64,000 nucleotides of DNA from Methanosarcina flavescens (GTDB lineage Archaea > Halobacteriota > Methanosarcinia > Methanosarcinales > Methanosarcinaceae). Positions within the stretch are counted from its first letter, which is position 1. Each line of letters starts with the position of its first letter. This document shows positions 28,108-38,041 of this stretch, one piece after another. The position numbers and the translations under genes are program-made. The stretch lies in NCBI RefSeq assembly GCF_001304615.2, contig NZ_CP032683.1:2294001-2358000 (forward strand), in the 5' to 3' direction. Below the pieces are notes generated by a model, which saw only the letters and a program-made list of their open reading frames with translations, was not told the origin of the DNA and ran no database searches.

Positions 28108-31100
28108 TTACTTACTAACTGCAATATATCTGGATCTGGTTTCGGTACTGATATTCCCCGAATTATTTATTGTTAAACTGACAGTGTAATTTCCTGATTT
28201 ACTGTATGTGTATACAGGATTCTTGTCCGTTGAAGTATTTCCGTCTCCAAAAGCCCATCTCCATGAAGCTGGCGATCCTGTGCTCTGGTCAGTAAAACTA
28301 ACACTAAGCGGTGCAGGCCCTGAAGTCGGGTATGCAGAGAAAGCAGCGACAAGGGAGTTTGAAACTGCAATATAACCGGATTTTGTTAACACGTTAGTGC
28401 CATTTTCATTACTTGTTCTCAATGTAACATTGTATAGTCCTGATTTATTGTACGTGTGTACAGGATTTCTCTCTGTTGAGCTATTTCCGTCTCCAAAAGT
28501 CCACCTCCACGAAGTTGGAGACCCTGTGCTCTGGTCAGTAAAACTGACAGTAAGAGGTGCTTTTCCTGAAACTGGTGATGCAGAGAAGCTGGTAACAGGA
28601 ATATCCAGGACGCCTGAAACAGCAACATATCTGGATTTTGTCAATACGTTGCTTCCATTTGCATTGCCTGTTGTCAATGAAACAGAATAAAGCCCTGGCT
28701 TACTGTATATGTATAAAGGATTTCGTTCTGTTGAATTATTTCCGTCCCCGAAAGTCCATCTCCATGATGTCGGTTCCCCTGTGCTCTGGTCAGTAAATCT
28801 AACCGTAAGAGGTGCTTTTCCCGAAGTAGTAGATGCAGAGAAACTGGTAACAGGAGCGGCTAAAGTATTCGAAACAGCAATATAACCGGTTCTTGTCAGT
28901 GCATTACTGCCATTTGCATTGCTTGCTGTCAATGTAACGGAGTATCGCCCTGATTTATCGTACGTGTGTACAGGATTCTTTTCTGTTGAAGAGTTTCCGT
29001 CTCCAAAAGCCCATCTCCATGAGGTTGGAGATCCTGTACTTTGGTCAGTAAAACGAACAGTAAGCGGCATGCTTCCTGATGAAGGGGACGCAGAGAATTT
29101 GGAAACAGGAGCATCTAAAACGTTTGAAACAATAACATATCTTGACTTTGTCAACGCGTTACTGCCGTTTGCATTGCTTGTTGTCAATGTAACAGAGTAT
29201 CGCCCTGATTTATTGTATGTATGTACAGGATTTCTTTCTGTTGAAGAGTTTCCGTCTCCAAAAGCCCATCTCCATGAGGTTGGAGATCCTGTACTCTGGT
29301 CAGTAAAACGAACAGTAAGCGGCATACTTCCTTCAGTTGGAGATGCTGAAAAAGCAGTGACAGGAACAGTATAGCCATGATTCAACATCAAAGTACCGTT
29401 CTCAGAGCTTACATTTACATAGCCTGACTTTGTTAACCTATTACTGCCATTTGCGTTACTTGCTGTCAATCTCACAGAATAGAGTCCTGATTTATTGTAC
29501 GTATGCACAGGATTTTTTTCTGTTGAATTATTCCCATCCCCGAGAGCCCATCTCCATGATGTCGGTTCCCCTGTGCTCTGGTCAGTAAAACTAACCGTAA
29601 GAGGTATTTTTCCTGAAGCCGGGGATGCAGAGAAATTGGCAACAGGAGTAGTTAAAACATTTGAAACAGCAATATAGCCGGCTTTAGTCGATGTATTACT
29701 GCCGTTTGCATTGCTTGTTGTCAATGTAACGTTGTATAGTCCTGGTTTATTGTATGTGTACACAGGGTTTCTTTCTGTTGAAGTGTTCCCATCCCCGAAA
29801 GCCCATCTCCATGAAGTTGGAGACCCTTTACTCTGGTCAGTAAAACTAACGGTAAGAGGAGCTTTTCCTGAAGTGGTAGATGCAGAGAATCTGGTAACAG
29901 GAATATCCAGGACGCTTGAGACCGCAATATATCTTGATTTTGTCAATGTGTTACTGCCTTTCTCATTACTTGCTGTCAATCTCACAGAATAGAGTCCTGA
30001 TTTATTGTATGTATGCACAGGATTTTTTTCTGTTGAATTATTTCCGTCCCCGAAAGTCCATCTCCATGAGGTTGGAGATCCTTTTCCCTGACCAGCAAAA
30101 TCAACAGTAAGCGGTGCTTTTCCTGAAATAGGAGACGCAGAGAAACTGGTGACAGGAGCATCTAAAGCATTTGAAACAACAATATAACCGGATTTTGTTA
30201 ATGTATTACTGCCATTTGCGTTACCTACTGTTAATGTAACAGAGTATAATCCTGCTTTGCTGTATGTATGTACGGGGTTCTCCCCGGTTGAATATGTGCC
30301 ATCTCCAAAAGTCCACCTTCTTGAGGTTGGGTGCCCTGTACTCTCGTCCGTAAAACTAACCGTAAGAGGTGCTTTTCCTGAAACTGGAGATGCAGAAAAA
30401 GCAGCAGTAGGGGCTTCATTCCCATTTGAAACCGTGATATAGTCTGATTTCATTACTCTATTGGGGTTCCCTGTTTCGTTTAATGTCAATGTAACGGAAT
30501 ATTTCCCCGGTTCTCTATATATGTGTACAGGATTCTTTTCCGTTGAATATGTTCCGTCTCCGAAAGTCCAATTCCATGAGTTTGGCGAGCCTGTGCTGTG
30601 GTCAGTAAAATTAACAGTAAGAGGGGTTTTTCCTGAGGTTGGCGATGCAGAAAATACTGGACGTGCCAGAACATTTACTGTTTCAGATCTGGATTCAGTA
30701 CCGTTTTTATTGTTTACTGTAAGCGTTACTTTGTAATTTCCTGCTATAGAGTAAGTGTGTGCTGGGTTCTGCTGATTTGAGCTGGACCCATCTCCAAAGT
30801 CCCAGTTCCACCTATCTACATTCCTCGAGAGATCCGTAAACTGGACAGAAAGGGGAGCATAACCGGATGTGAGATTACTGCTGAAGTTTGCAAACGGAAG
30901 TAAGGGTTGTGGCGGAATGGGAGTTATGAACTGACCAAAAGCAATGGGGCTGAAACCTGTATTTATCATGTCTATAACCCTGCTTTTAGCTGCGTCGATT
31001 ATAGAAACCGTTCTTCCTAGATTATCGTCGCTGCCAAAGTTAGCTACGTATACCTTTGTTCCATCTGGGCTGACTGCGATTCCGTAAGGACTTCTTCCGA

Positions 31101-33105
31101 CTCTCACGGTATTTATGACAGTTTCTGTTGCAGTGTCAATTATGGAAACATTGTTACTGCCTTCGTTTGCCACGTACACCTTTGTCCCATCCGGGCTGAC
31201 TGCAACTCCCATAGGCCATTTCCCTGCAGGCAGTGTGGCTGCAATTGTATCTGAATTCGTGTCAATTACAGAAATAGTGCCATCTTCACAATTCGTTACA
31301 TACAGTTTTGTTCCCGCCTGGTTAACTGTAACCCCAGAGGGGCCAAGTCCAGCTTTCACAGATGCAATAACCTTGTTTGTGCCTGTATCAATTACGGAAA
31401 TATTATTGCTATAGCGGTTCGCCACATATACTTTTTTTCCATCAGGTGTGATTGCAACCCCCAGTGGGTTAGCTCCTACAGGTATAGTGCCTATAACCGT
31501 GTTTGTAGCTGTGTCAATTATAGATACACCGTTGATATCACGATTTGCCAAAAATACTTTTTTTCCATCTGGTGTGACTGCAATTCCACAAGGGCTGTAT
31601 TTGTACCCAATGTCTATAGTGGCTGAAACCTTTTTTGTAGCGGTATCAATTACAGAGACAGTACCACGGCCCTTGTAATTGACGTTCGTCACGTATACTT
31701 TTGTTCCATCCGATGAGACCGCAACCCCAAGAGGGTTTTTTCCTACAGGTACAGTGGCTGTAACAGTATTCGAACTCGTGTTAATTACAGAAACTGTGTT
31801 GCTGTTAAAGTTCGTAATATATGCATATGAAGGTGCAGGAATACCTTTTGGTACAACATTTACTGTAGCAAGCTTTGTATCCGTACCATTCGGATTGCTT
31901 ACTTTCAGGGTAACGGTATAGATTCCCGCTTCAGAATATGTATGTGTGGAGTTCTGTTTTGTAGAGCCATACCCATCTCCAAAATCCCAGCTCCACTCTG
32001 TCACATTCTCCGATTGACAGGTAAACTGCACAGGTACTGAAAGGAAAACATAATCTGATGTAATATTGCTGCTAAAGTCCGCCAGAGGATAAACTGGCTG
32101 TACCGGGATAGAGCCTATAGACTGACCTGAAACACGAGGGCTCGTTCCTACAAGCATCGTGGCTGTAATAGTATTGGTTGCAGTGTCAATAACAGAAACT
32201 GCGTTGTAGAGATTGATCGCTACATACACTTTTTTTCCATCCGGGCTGACTGCAACTCCTGCCGGGTTGGGTCCTACAGGTATCGTGGTTGTAACTTCGT
32301 TTGTAGAAGTGTCAATTACCAGGATACTGCTAAAAGCCTCATCATTACTGGCCACATATACCTTTGTTCCTTCCGGGTTGACTGTAACCCCAGAGGGAAT
32401 TCCCCTTATTTTCATTGTGCTGGTAATGCTATTTGTTGCCGTGTCAATTACCGAAATGCTTCGGTTATCAGAGTTCACCAGGTATACCTTAGTTCCGTCC
32501 GGCGCGACCGCAATTTCCTTAGGTCCTTTTCCTGCGGATACCGTGGCTGTAACCTTGTTTGTGGCAGTGTCAATTACCGAGACCGTTTTCTCCCCATAGT
32601 TTGTTACATATGCCTTTTTTCCATCCGGACTTACCGCTACTCCCGCAGGATTTTTCCCTGTATTCACTGTGCTTACAACAGTATTTTTGGCGGTATCAAT
32701 TACAAAAACATTGTTACTGCCTTCATTCGCTACATATACTTTTTTTCCATTCGGATTGACTGCAATTCCTTTAGGAGAACTTCCTGCAGGCACCGTGGCT
32801 ATAACAGTGTTTGTCGCCGTGTCAATTACAGATACATCATTGCTATGAGCATTTGCCACGTATATCCTTGTCCCATTCGGATTAATTGCAACTCCCACAG
32901 GATTTGACCCTACAGATATCGTAGCCATAACTTTATCTGTGGCTGTGTCAATCACAGAGATATTGTCACTCTCTTCGTTTGCAATATATGCAAATGGCGA
33001 GGCGCCTGCTATACTTACCAGAATTAAATAAGCAAGTACTGTTGTCCCCAAAACTTTATTGAAGGTATACCCCCTAAATATTCTATTACCTCTTGTCTCT
33101 TCCAT
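28108..33105 (-). CDS. Giant exported surface protein: two 7-bladed YVTN propellers and 12 PKD domains, 1665 aa
   Basis: Signal peptide near residues 20-37 (LGTTVLAYLILVSIAGAS), start ATG after GAGGGT. Seven YVTN repeats (pattern KVYVAN..SNNVSVIDTATN..) span residues about 38-335, forming one propeller. One PKD domain follows (WSWDFGDGYGS), then seven more YVTN repeats at about 425-745 and eleven tandem PKD domains to the end, each with a WxWxFGDG core; the seventh has ALGDG instead of FGDG. I see no C-terminal membrane anchor. Methanosarcina surface-layer and aggregation proteins use these modules. Adjacent PKD units are very similar at DNA level, so copy number may vary by recombination. 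Confidence 0.93.
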   Translation of the reverse strand: MEETRGNRIFRGYTFNKVLGTTVLAYLILVSIAGASPFAYIANEESDNISVIDTATDKVMATISVGSNPVGVAINPNGTRIYVANAHSNDVSVIDTATNTVIATVPAGSSPKGIAVNPNGKKVYVANEGSNNVFVIDTAKNTVVSTVNTGKNPAGVAVSPDGKKAYVTNYGEKTVSVIDTATNKVTATVSAGKGPKEIAVAPDGTKVYLVNSDNRSISVIDTATNSITSTMKIRGIPSGVTVNPEGTKVYVASNDEAFSSILVIDTSTNEVTTTIPVGPNPAGVAVSPDGKKVYVAINLYNAVSVIDTATNTITATMLVGTSPRVSGQSIGSIPVQPVYPLADFSSNITSDYVFLSVPVQFTCQSENVTEWSWDFGDGYGSTKQNSTHTYSEAGIYTVTLKVSNPNGTDTKLATVNVVPKGIPAPSYAYITNFNSNTVSVINTSSNTVTATVPVGKNPLGVAVSSDGTKVYVTNVNYKGRGTVSVIDTATKKVSATIDIGYKYSPCGIAVTPDGKKVFLANRDINGVSIIDTATNTVIGTIPVGANPLGVAITPDGKKVYVANRYSNNISVIDTGTNKVIASVKAGLGPSGVTVNQAGTKLYVTNCEDGTISVIDTNSDTIAATLPAGKWPMGVAVSPDGTKVYVANEGSNNVSIIDTATETVINTVRVGRSPYGIAVSPDGTKVYVANFGSDDNLGRTVSIIDAAKSRVIDMINTGFSPIAFGQFITPIPPQPLLPFANFSSNLTSGYAPLSVQFTDLSRNVDRWNWDFGDGSSSNQQNPAHTYSIAGNYKVTLTVNNKNGTESRSETVNVLARPVFSASPTSGKTPLTVNFTDHSTGSPNSWNWTFGDGTYSTEKNPVHIYREPGKYSVTLTLNETGNPNRVMKSDYITVSNGNEAPTAAFSASPVSGKAPLTVSFTDESTGHPTSRRWTFGDGTYSTGENPVHTYSKAGLYSVTLTVGNANGSNTLTKSGYIVVSNALDAPVTSFSASPISGKAPLTVDFAGQGKGSPTSWRWTFGDGNNSTEKNPVHTYNKSGLYSVRLTASNEKGSNTLTKSRYIAVSSVLDIPVTRFSASTTSGKAPLTVSFTDQSKGSPTSWRWAFGDGNTSTERNPVYTYNKPGLYNVTLTTSNANGSNTSTKAGYIAVSNVLTTPVANFSASPASGKIPLTVSFTDQSTGEPTSWRWALGDGNNSTEKNPVHTYNKSGLYSVRLTASNANGSNRLTKSGYVNVSSENGTLMLNHGYTVPVTAFSASPTEGSMPLTVRFTDQSTGSPTSWRWAFGDGNSSTERNPVHTYNKSGRYSVTLTTSNANGSNALTKSRYVIVSNVLDAPVSKFSASPSSGSMPLTVRFTDQSTGSPTSWRWAFGDGNSSTEKNPVHTYDKSGRYSVTLTASNANGSNALTRTGYIAVSNTLAAPVTSFSASTTSGKAPLTVRFTDQSTGEPTSWRWTFGDGNNSTERNPLYIYSKPGLYSVSLTTGNANGSNVLTKSRYVAVSGVLDIPVTSFSASPVSGKAPLTVSFTDQSTGSPTSWRWTFGDGNSSTERNPVHTYNKSGLYNVTLRTSNENGTNVLTKSGYIAVSNSLVAAFSAYPTSGPAPLSVSFTDQSTGSPASWRWAFGDGNTSTDKNPVYTYSKSGNYTVSLTINNSGNISTETRSRYIAVSK

Positions 33106-33816
33106 TCAGACCCTCAACATATGAATTATAAACTAGTTGACAATTTGAATAAACTTGAAACTTAGTCAGCCTTTAGAATATTATAGCAATTCATCGAAAC
33201 CAGAGTCAAACTCTTTGAAATTAGGGTTTAACTCTTTGAAATCAGAGTTTTTTGGCTTAAAGTGATTATCGCAACCAGATGCGGCTACATAAATAACAGG
33301 TACGAAAATTCCCCCAGAACTATGTAAAATAGTTGTAAACTACAACATAATAATCTTTCTTTTATTAACAGTTCAACAATAATAATTTTTACTGTTGTAA
33401 TTAATTTTCGTAAATTTTTAGTTTCTTTAAAAAAAGTTTCAAAAAGGAGGTTTTAGAAGTTAATATTCGCTGCCCGGATCGATAACAATAAAAAGCAAAA
33501 AGCCTCTACTAATAAACTCGATTTATTAGGATATTTGCGAGGTACAGTCTTTATAGATACTTTTTTTATTAACATCAGGAAAAAATACTTGAAAAACAGT
33601 TTGCCACACTCGAATTTCCGTAACATCAATTATTGCGGAAGCAGTATATATGACGATTATTGTAAAATAAGATACAAAAAAATGAATATATTTATTGTAA
33701 GTAGAGGTATAATTTTAGATTAAAAACCAGGTCTGTAGATTGTGAAAGCTGTAAACTATGGATATTCCTCCTGTACCAATTCTCTATATTTCCTCAACAG
33801 CATTTTACGTGCATTT
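33106..33816. other. AT-rich non-coding region upstream of the propeller/PKD gene
   Basis: About 700 bases with no convincing gene. A 13-base direct repeat 'aactctttgaaat' occurs at 33209 and 33230. Presumably holds the promoter of the 28108-33105 gene. Confidence 0.4.
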
Positions 33817-34095
33817 CTATAAACTGGCGCGCAATAGTGCGAAAGCGAAACCGGTGTATTCGACCGGAAATCCTAGATTTGTGAAATTATCAAAGTTATC
33901 AACAATTCCATCCCTGTAGACTTCACTGTTGTTGTTATGCTTTATTTTTGCTTCTCTAATGCTTTCTGACGGATCTGTATCCACATAAACCACAGTTTCT
34001 GTTCCGGCATATAATTGAGTGTTCGATGTATCGAATATAAAAATTAAGATGAATATAAAAGAAAACAGAGCTCTATTCAAACTAACCCTCTCCAC
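33817..34095 (-). CDS. Small exported protein, perhaps truncated, up to 92 aa
   Basis: A hydrophobic signal-like stretch (ALFSFIFILIFIFDTS) is followed by ETVVYVDTDPSESIREAK and a short tail ending FALLRASL. The first start is GTG 34095; a TTG a few codons later follows GAGAGGGTT. I do not recognise it. The length and abrupt end suggest the N-terminal stump of a larger surface protein. Confidence 0.35.
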   Translation of the reverse strand: MERVSLNRALFSFIFILIFIFDTSNTQLYAGTETVVYVDTDPSESIREAKIKHNNNSEVYRDGIVDNFDNFTNLGFPVEYTGFAFALLRASL

Positions 34096-34777
34096 CTACT
34101 CAAATTAACCCTTCCTATCTGCTTATATTCTCATTATTCTACTTTAATTTTCCTTGTTTTATTATCATGAATTTAAAAATTTTATTATACTCAATTTCCT
34201 GATTATATTAGTGAATTTAAAATTCCAAGCCAGGCTAGAGATTATCAAGTCAATGAAGAGCCCGATTTCAAACTCCTGCCCAGAACAGGCTGTGAGTGGT
34301 AGAGGTTTTACTTTTCTTAGGTTTGTCTTTTGAGCATATTTTCAGCCATACAGTTAACTTTAAATAACTTTACAATTTTTTAATTATTACACAATATGTA
34401 AAATTTATGAGAGTCTCTGGTGAAAATATTGTCATCATACACATTTCTAAGTCAGGGAAATCATCAGTGAAAGAAACTGGATAGGGGGTAAAAACGAGAA
34501 AATTATTTTGAGTGTCTGGTTTGTTTTTGTCTTATTTTTAAAGGCTGACCTCAAAATCTGGTTTACAGGTAACTGTGACCAATTCCTTACGATCCACCTT
34601 AACTGATCCATCGATCAACTGATATTATCGATCCAAACGATCCAATATCAAATCCCTTAATTCTGGGATATCCTGTGATACCTTACATAAATTCCCCGTA
34701 TCCGGTTATTAACTCAGACAATTGCTAAAAAGACAAAATCGTGCTACTTAATTTAAAATTCTACTACGGGGCTTACC
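34096..34777. other. AT-rich non-coding region
   Basis: About 680 bases upstream of the beta-helix surface protein. No gene supported. Likely long 5' leader and promoter. Confidence 0.4.
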
Positions 34778-37390
34778 ATGAAGCAAGTAAAAGAAACATC
34801 CAGAATGATTTTTATAGTAGCTCTCACGCTTCAGCTGATGACCGCAGGAAGTGCAGCAGCTGCTATGATTTATGTAGGTAACAGTACTGATCAGGTTGTA
34901 AACTTCACTTCTATCCAGGCTGCAGTAGATGCTGCAAATCCAGGGGATGAGATAATTGTCAAACCCGGTATTTACGAAGAGAATATTGTAATTACCAAGA
35001 ACATATCCATTGTCTCAGAATCCGGAAATTTCTCCGATACCATAATCCGGGCAGCTGATAGTTCTCAGGATGCTCTCTGTATCTGGACAAACGGCGTAAG
35101 CATTAAAGGTTTTAGTATTAACGGATCCGAATCTGCTGGGATTCACTTTTTCGGGGTTATTGACTGCCGAGTTGAGAACAATAAACTGTCCAATAACAGC
35201 TGTGGTATCGATCTATACATGATAAGTTCACGTAACACGATTGATAATAATGAAATCTCAGACTGCACCACCGGCATCAGCATTAGTGGAAGCTGGAACA
35301 ATAATTTGAGCAATAACTCAATCTCAAACTGCAGTAACGGTGTTTCACTTTTTGACTCCCCTAACAATATCATTGAGAATAATATAATCTCAGAAAATAT
35401 AGAAGGCATTTCTCTCACAGGCGAATCAAACGGCAATACCCTGTCTAATAATAATGTAGTTCTCAATGAGGAACTTGGGATACATATTTACGAGGCTTCG
35501 GGCAATCTGATTTACAACAATTATTTTAATAACACACTGAACGTAAAATCCAATGCCATTTGGGACACGAATATCTGGAACATTACCAGAACCGAGGGTA
35601 TTAACATAGCTGGTGGCCCTTACCTGGGAGGTAACGTCTGGACAAGGCCTGATGGGGTTACATATCCTCAGGGAGTCCGGGATGCCGACTTTGATGGAAT
35701 CCTTGATTCCCAGTACAGCATTGAAGGTACCCAGTTCACAGATTATCTTCCTCTCAAAGAATTAAAGCCTGTAACGCTTACTGTAAATAACAGTACAGGG
35801 CAGGCTGCTGATTTTACCTCTATTCAAGCTGCAATAGACAATGCGTTCCCAGGTGACACAGTTCTTATTTCCCCGGGAATCTATGAAGAAAACGTTGATG
35901 TATACGTAACAAACTTAACCCTTACTTCCGAACCCGGTAGCAGTGGTGATACCATTGTTAGAGCAGCCAGCGCTCTGGACGACGTTTTCTATGTTATTGC
36001 AGATGGAGTGACAATTCGCGGGCTGAATATAACAGGACCCGTAGATTCCCCAAACGCAGGCATCCGTCTTAATGGAGTTAAACACTGCAATATTGAAAAT
36101 AATCAGATATCTACCTACAGTGACATATTAAATGCTTCCATAGATAACTTAAATACTTCCAGTGAGAACAGTTCCCTCATTCTCAATAATTCAAGTTCGG
36201 AAACAGGATTTGGAATTCTCCTCGACTCTTCCAGCACCAATATACTGGACAATAATACTGTGTCCGGGGATGGAACCTTAATTCTTCTCCGCAGTTCCAC
36301 GGAGAATAAACTTAACAACAATTCGGTATCCGGAAGCAACTACGGTATCTTGGTAGACTCCTCCAGCAATAATACTCTGAACGGGAATAATCTGTCAAAC
36401 AATGAAGTCGGTGCCTATCTAAAGACTTCTAGCGGAAATATCCTTAATAACAGTACAGTATCAAACAACACAGTTTCCGGTATTTATCTATGGGATTCTG
36501 TTGGAAACACATTGAGTAATTCCACAGCATCGAGAAATAATGCTTCTATTGTTCTGCAGAATTCCAGTTCAAATCTGATTGATAATAACACTGTATCCAG
36601 TAGCAACTACGGTTTCTGGCTGTACTCTTCCAGCAACGATAATAAGCTAGATGGCAACACAGCATTAAATAACAGGATCGGTGTCCATATTAATGCATCA
36701 AGTGGAAATGTTCTTACAGACAACACTGCATTAAACAGCATTAGATCCGGAATTAGTTTATGGGATTCGGTTGAAAACACGCTAATTAACAATGCAGCTT
36801 CGGGCAGCGACAACTCGATTTTCCTGCACAATTCCAGCAAAAATACACTTGTCAATAATACTGTATCTAACAGCAGTTACGGAATGTGGGTTGCTTTTTC
36901 CAGCAACAATAACCTGAGTAATAATAGTGCATCGAATAATACATTCGGTCTCTACTTGAAAAATTCCACTGCCAATCGACTGTCAGATAACTGGATAAGC
37001 TCAAATTCCAGACTCGGGATCTATATGGGCTTCTCAAGGAGTAATATTTTGAGCAAAAACAGGATTATCTCCAACTCGGAATATGGACTTTACATGTTGG
37101 AATCCGGAAACAGCTCGATTTATAATAATTATTTCAACAACACAAACAATACCTATCTTAGAGGCTTAAACATAGGTACGAACTTGAACACAACCCTGGT
37201 ACGGTCAGAGAATATCCTCAATGGGGATTATCATGGGGGAAATTTCTGGGCTACACCAGAAGGAGATGGCTTTAGCCAGACTCACACTGACAAAGATGGC
37301 GATGGTATCTGTGATGTAGCTTATATTGTGGATAAAGAGTTCGTTGATTATCTGCCTCTTGCAGATCCTCGTACCATAAATCAGTCCTGA
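34778..37390 (+). CDS. Exported parallel beta-helix (NosD/CASH type) surface protein, two modules, 870 aa
   Basis: Signal peptide at residues 10-29 (FIVALTLQLMTAGSAAAA). Two modules each begin with a 'vddstgqvanFTSIQAAVdaA.PGDeIiv.pGiYeEN' block (near residues 31 and 333), continue with 22-residue beta-helix turns rich in NNxVS/SNN, and end with a GGNxWxxP...DxDxDGIxDxxY...DYLPL cap (near 288-325 and 818-862). This is the carbohydrate-binding or sugar-hydrolase fold common on Methanosarcina surfaces (NosD-like). The second module is almost twice as long. Many Asn-x-Ser/Thr sites suggest heavy glycosylation. No C-terminal anchor is visible. Substrate unknown. Confidence 0.9.
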   Translation: MKQVKETSRMIFIVALTLQLMTAGSAAAAMIYVGNSTDQVVNFTSIQAAVDAANPGDEIIVKPGIYEENIVITKNISIVSESGNFSDTIIRAADSSQDALCIWTNGVSIKGFSINGSESAGIHFFGVIDCRVENNKLSNNSCGIDLYMISSRNTIDNNEISDCTTGISISGSWNNNLSNNSISNCSNGVSLFDSPNNIIENNIISENIEGISLTGESNGNTLSNNNVVLNEELGIHIYEASGNLIYNNYFNNTLNVKSNAIWDTNIWNITRTEGINIAGGPYLGGNVWTRPDGVTYPQGVRDADFDGILDSQYSIEGTQFTDYLPLKELKPVTLTVNNSTGQAADFTSIQAAIDNAFPGDTVLISPGIYEENVDVYVTNLTLTSEPGSSGDTIVRAASALDDVFYVIADGVTIRGLNITGPVDSPNAGIRLNGVKHCNIENNQISTYSDILNASIDNLNTSSENSSLILNNSSSETGFGILLDSSSTNILDNNTVSGDGTLILLRSSTENKLNNNSVSGSNYGILVDSSSNNTLNGNNLSNNEVGAYLKTSSGNILNNSTVSNNTVSGIYLWDSVGNTLSNSTASRNNASIVLQNSSSNLIDNNTVSSSNYGFWLYSSSNDNKLDGNTALNNRIGVHINASSGNVLTDNTALNSIRSGISLWDSVENTLINNAASGSDNSIFLHNSSKNTLVNNTVSNSSYGMWVAFSSNNNLSNNSASNNTFGLYLKNSTANRLSDNWISSNSRLGIYMGFSRSNILSKNRIISNSEYGLYMLESGNSSIYNNYFNNTNNTYLRGLNIGTNLNTTLVRSENILNGDYHGGNFWATPEGDGFSQTHTDKDGDGICDVAYIVDKEFVDYLPLADPRTINQS

Positions 37391-37469
37391 GAGCTGCAAA
37401 AGAGCATTTCCCTGACTGTTAGGAGACTAGCAGCAGGGATCTGCTGGCATGACCAGAGATCCGGGCTGC

Positions 37470-37509
37470 ACAGCTTCTTAGAGGGATTTATAAGAAGCTG
37501 TACTTTTTT
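37470..37509 (+). terminator. Hairpin terminator after the beta-helix gene
   Basis: Stem ACAGCTTCTTA / TAAGAAGCTGT with a 10-base loop, followed by ACTTTTTTT. Confidence 0.65.
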
Positions 37510-38041
37510 TACTCGAAAAATTGAAAAAGAATGAATAATCAATCATTAAAATGGATATAAATAAAAAGAATAACAGGTTACTTGAGAGCCAGTACTCACT
37601 AAAAATAACGCGGCTCCTTAAAAACGATCAACCACTGAAGCGATCCTTAATGAAAACGATCAATCACTTGAGGTTTTGTCTTTTGGGCTTTCCTCAAGGA
37701 ACTTCTGAAGCCATACGATATCAAAATACGTTCCGAACTTCGTTCCTGCAGCTTTGAACCTGCCACACTCTACTTATTTCGAGATCCTTATTTATCACGA
37801 TTTATATTTATAATTTATTATCAGTAAGATTATATTTATATACTTATATTGTATTATTCCCTGCATAAGTAATCCGATCCTATCAGTGTTTCAGGCAGGA
37901 CTTTGATATTTAGGGGGTCTAAAAGTCCGAAAGCCAGAATGACCATTGAATTGTTGTGTCTCATTCAGGTAAGTGAGTACTGAAAATAAAAAACATAAGA
38001 GAAGATATTTCTCAATGTATTTCTATAGAAGTGAAAAATAG
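37510..38041. other. Non-coding spacer
   Basis: About 530 bases. A 'aaaacgatcaa(c/t)cact' direct repeat lies at about 37620 and 37656. TATA-like runs occur near 37815-37850. A 68-codon frame at 37551-37757 has no protein-like features and is not accepted. Confidence 0.4.

Noticed and set aside
28173..30736. Many open frames on both strands inside the PKD gene
   Set aside because: They repeat with the PKD units and are shadows of the long surface protein.
33535..33723. 62-codon frame in the region between surface proteins
   Set aside because: Composition follows the AT-rich DNA, no start signal, no motif.
37551..37757. 68-codon frame after the beta-helix gene
   Set aside because: No ribosome site, no recognisable motif, spans short direct repeats; likely chance.
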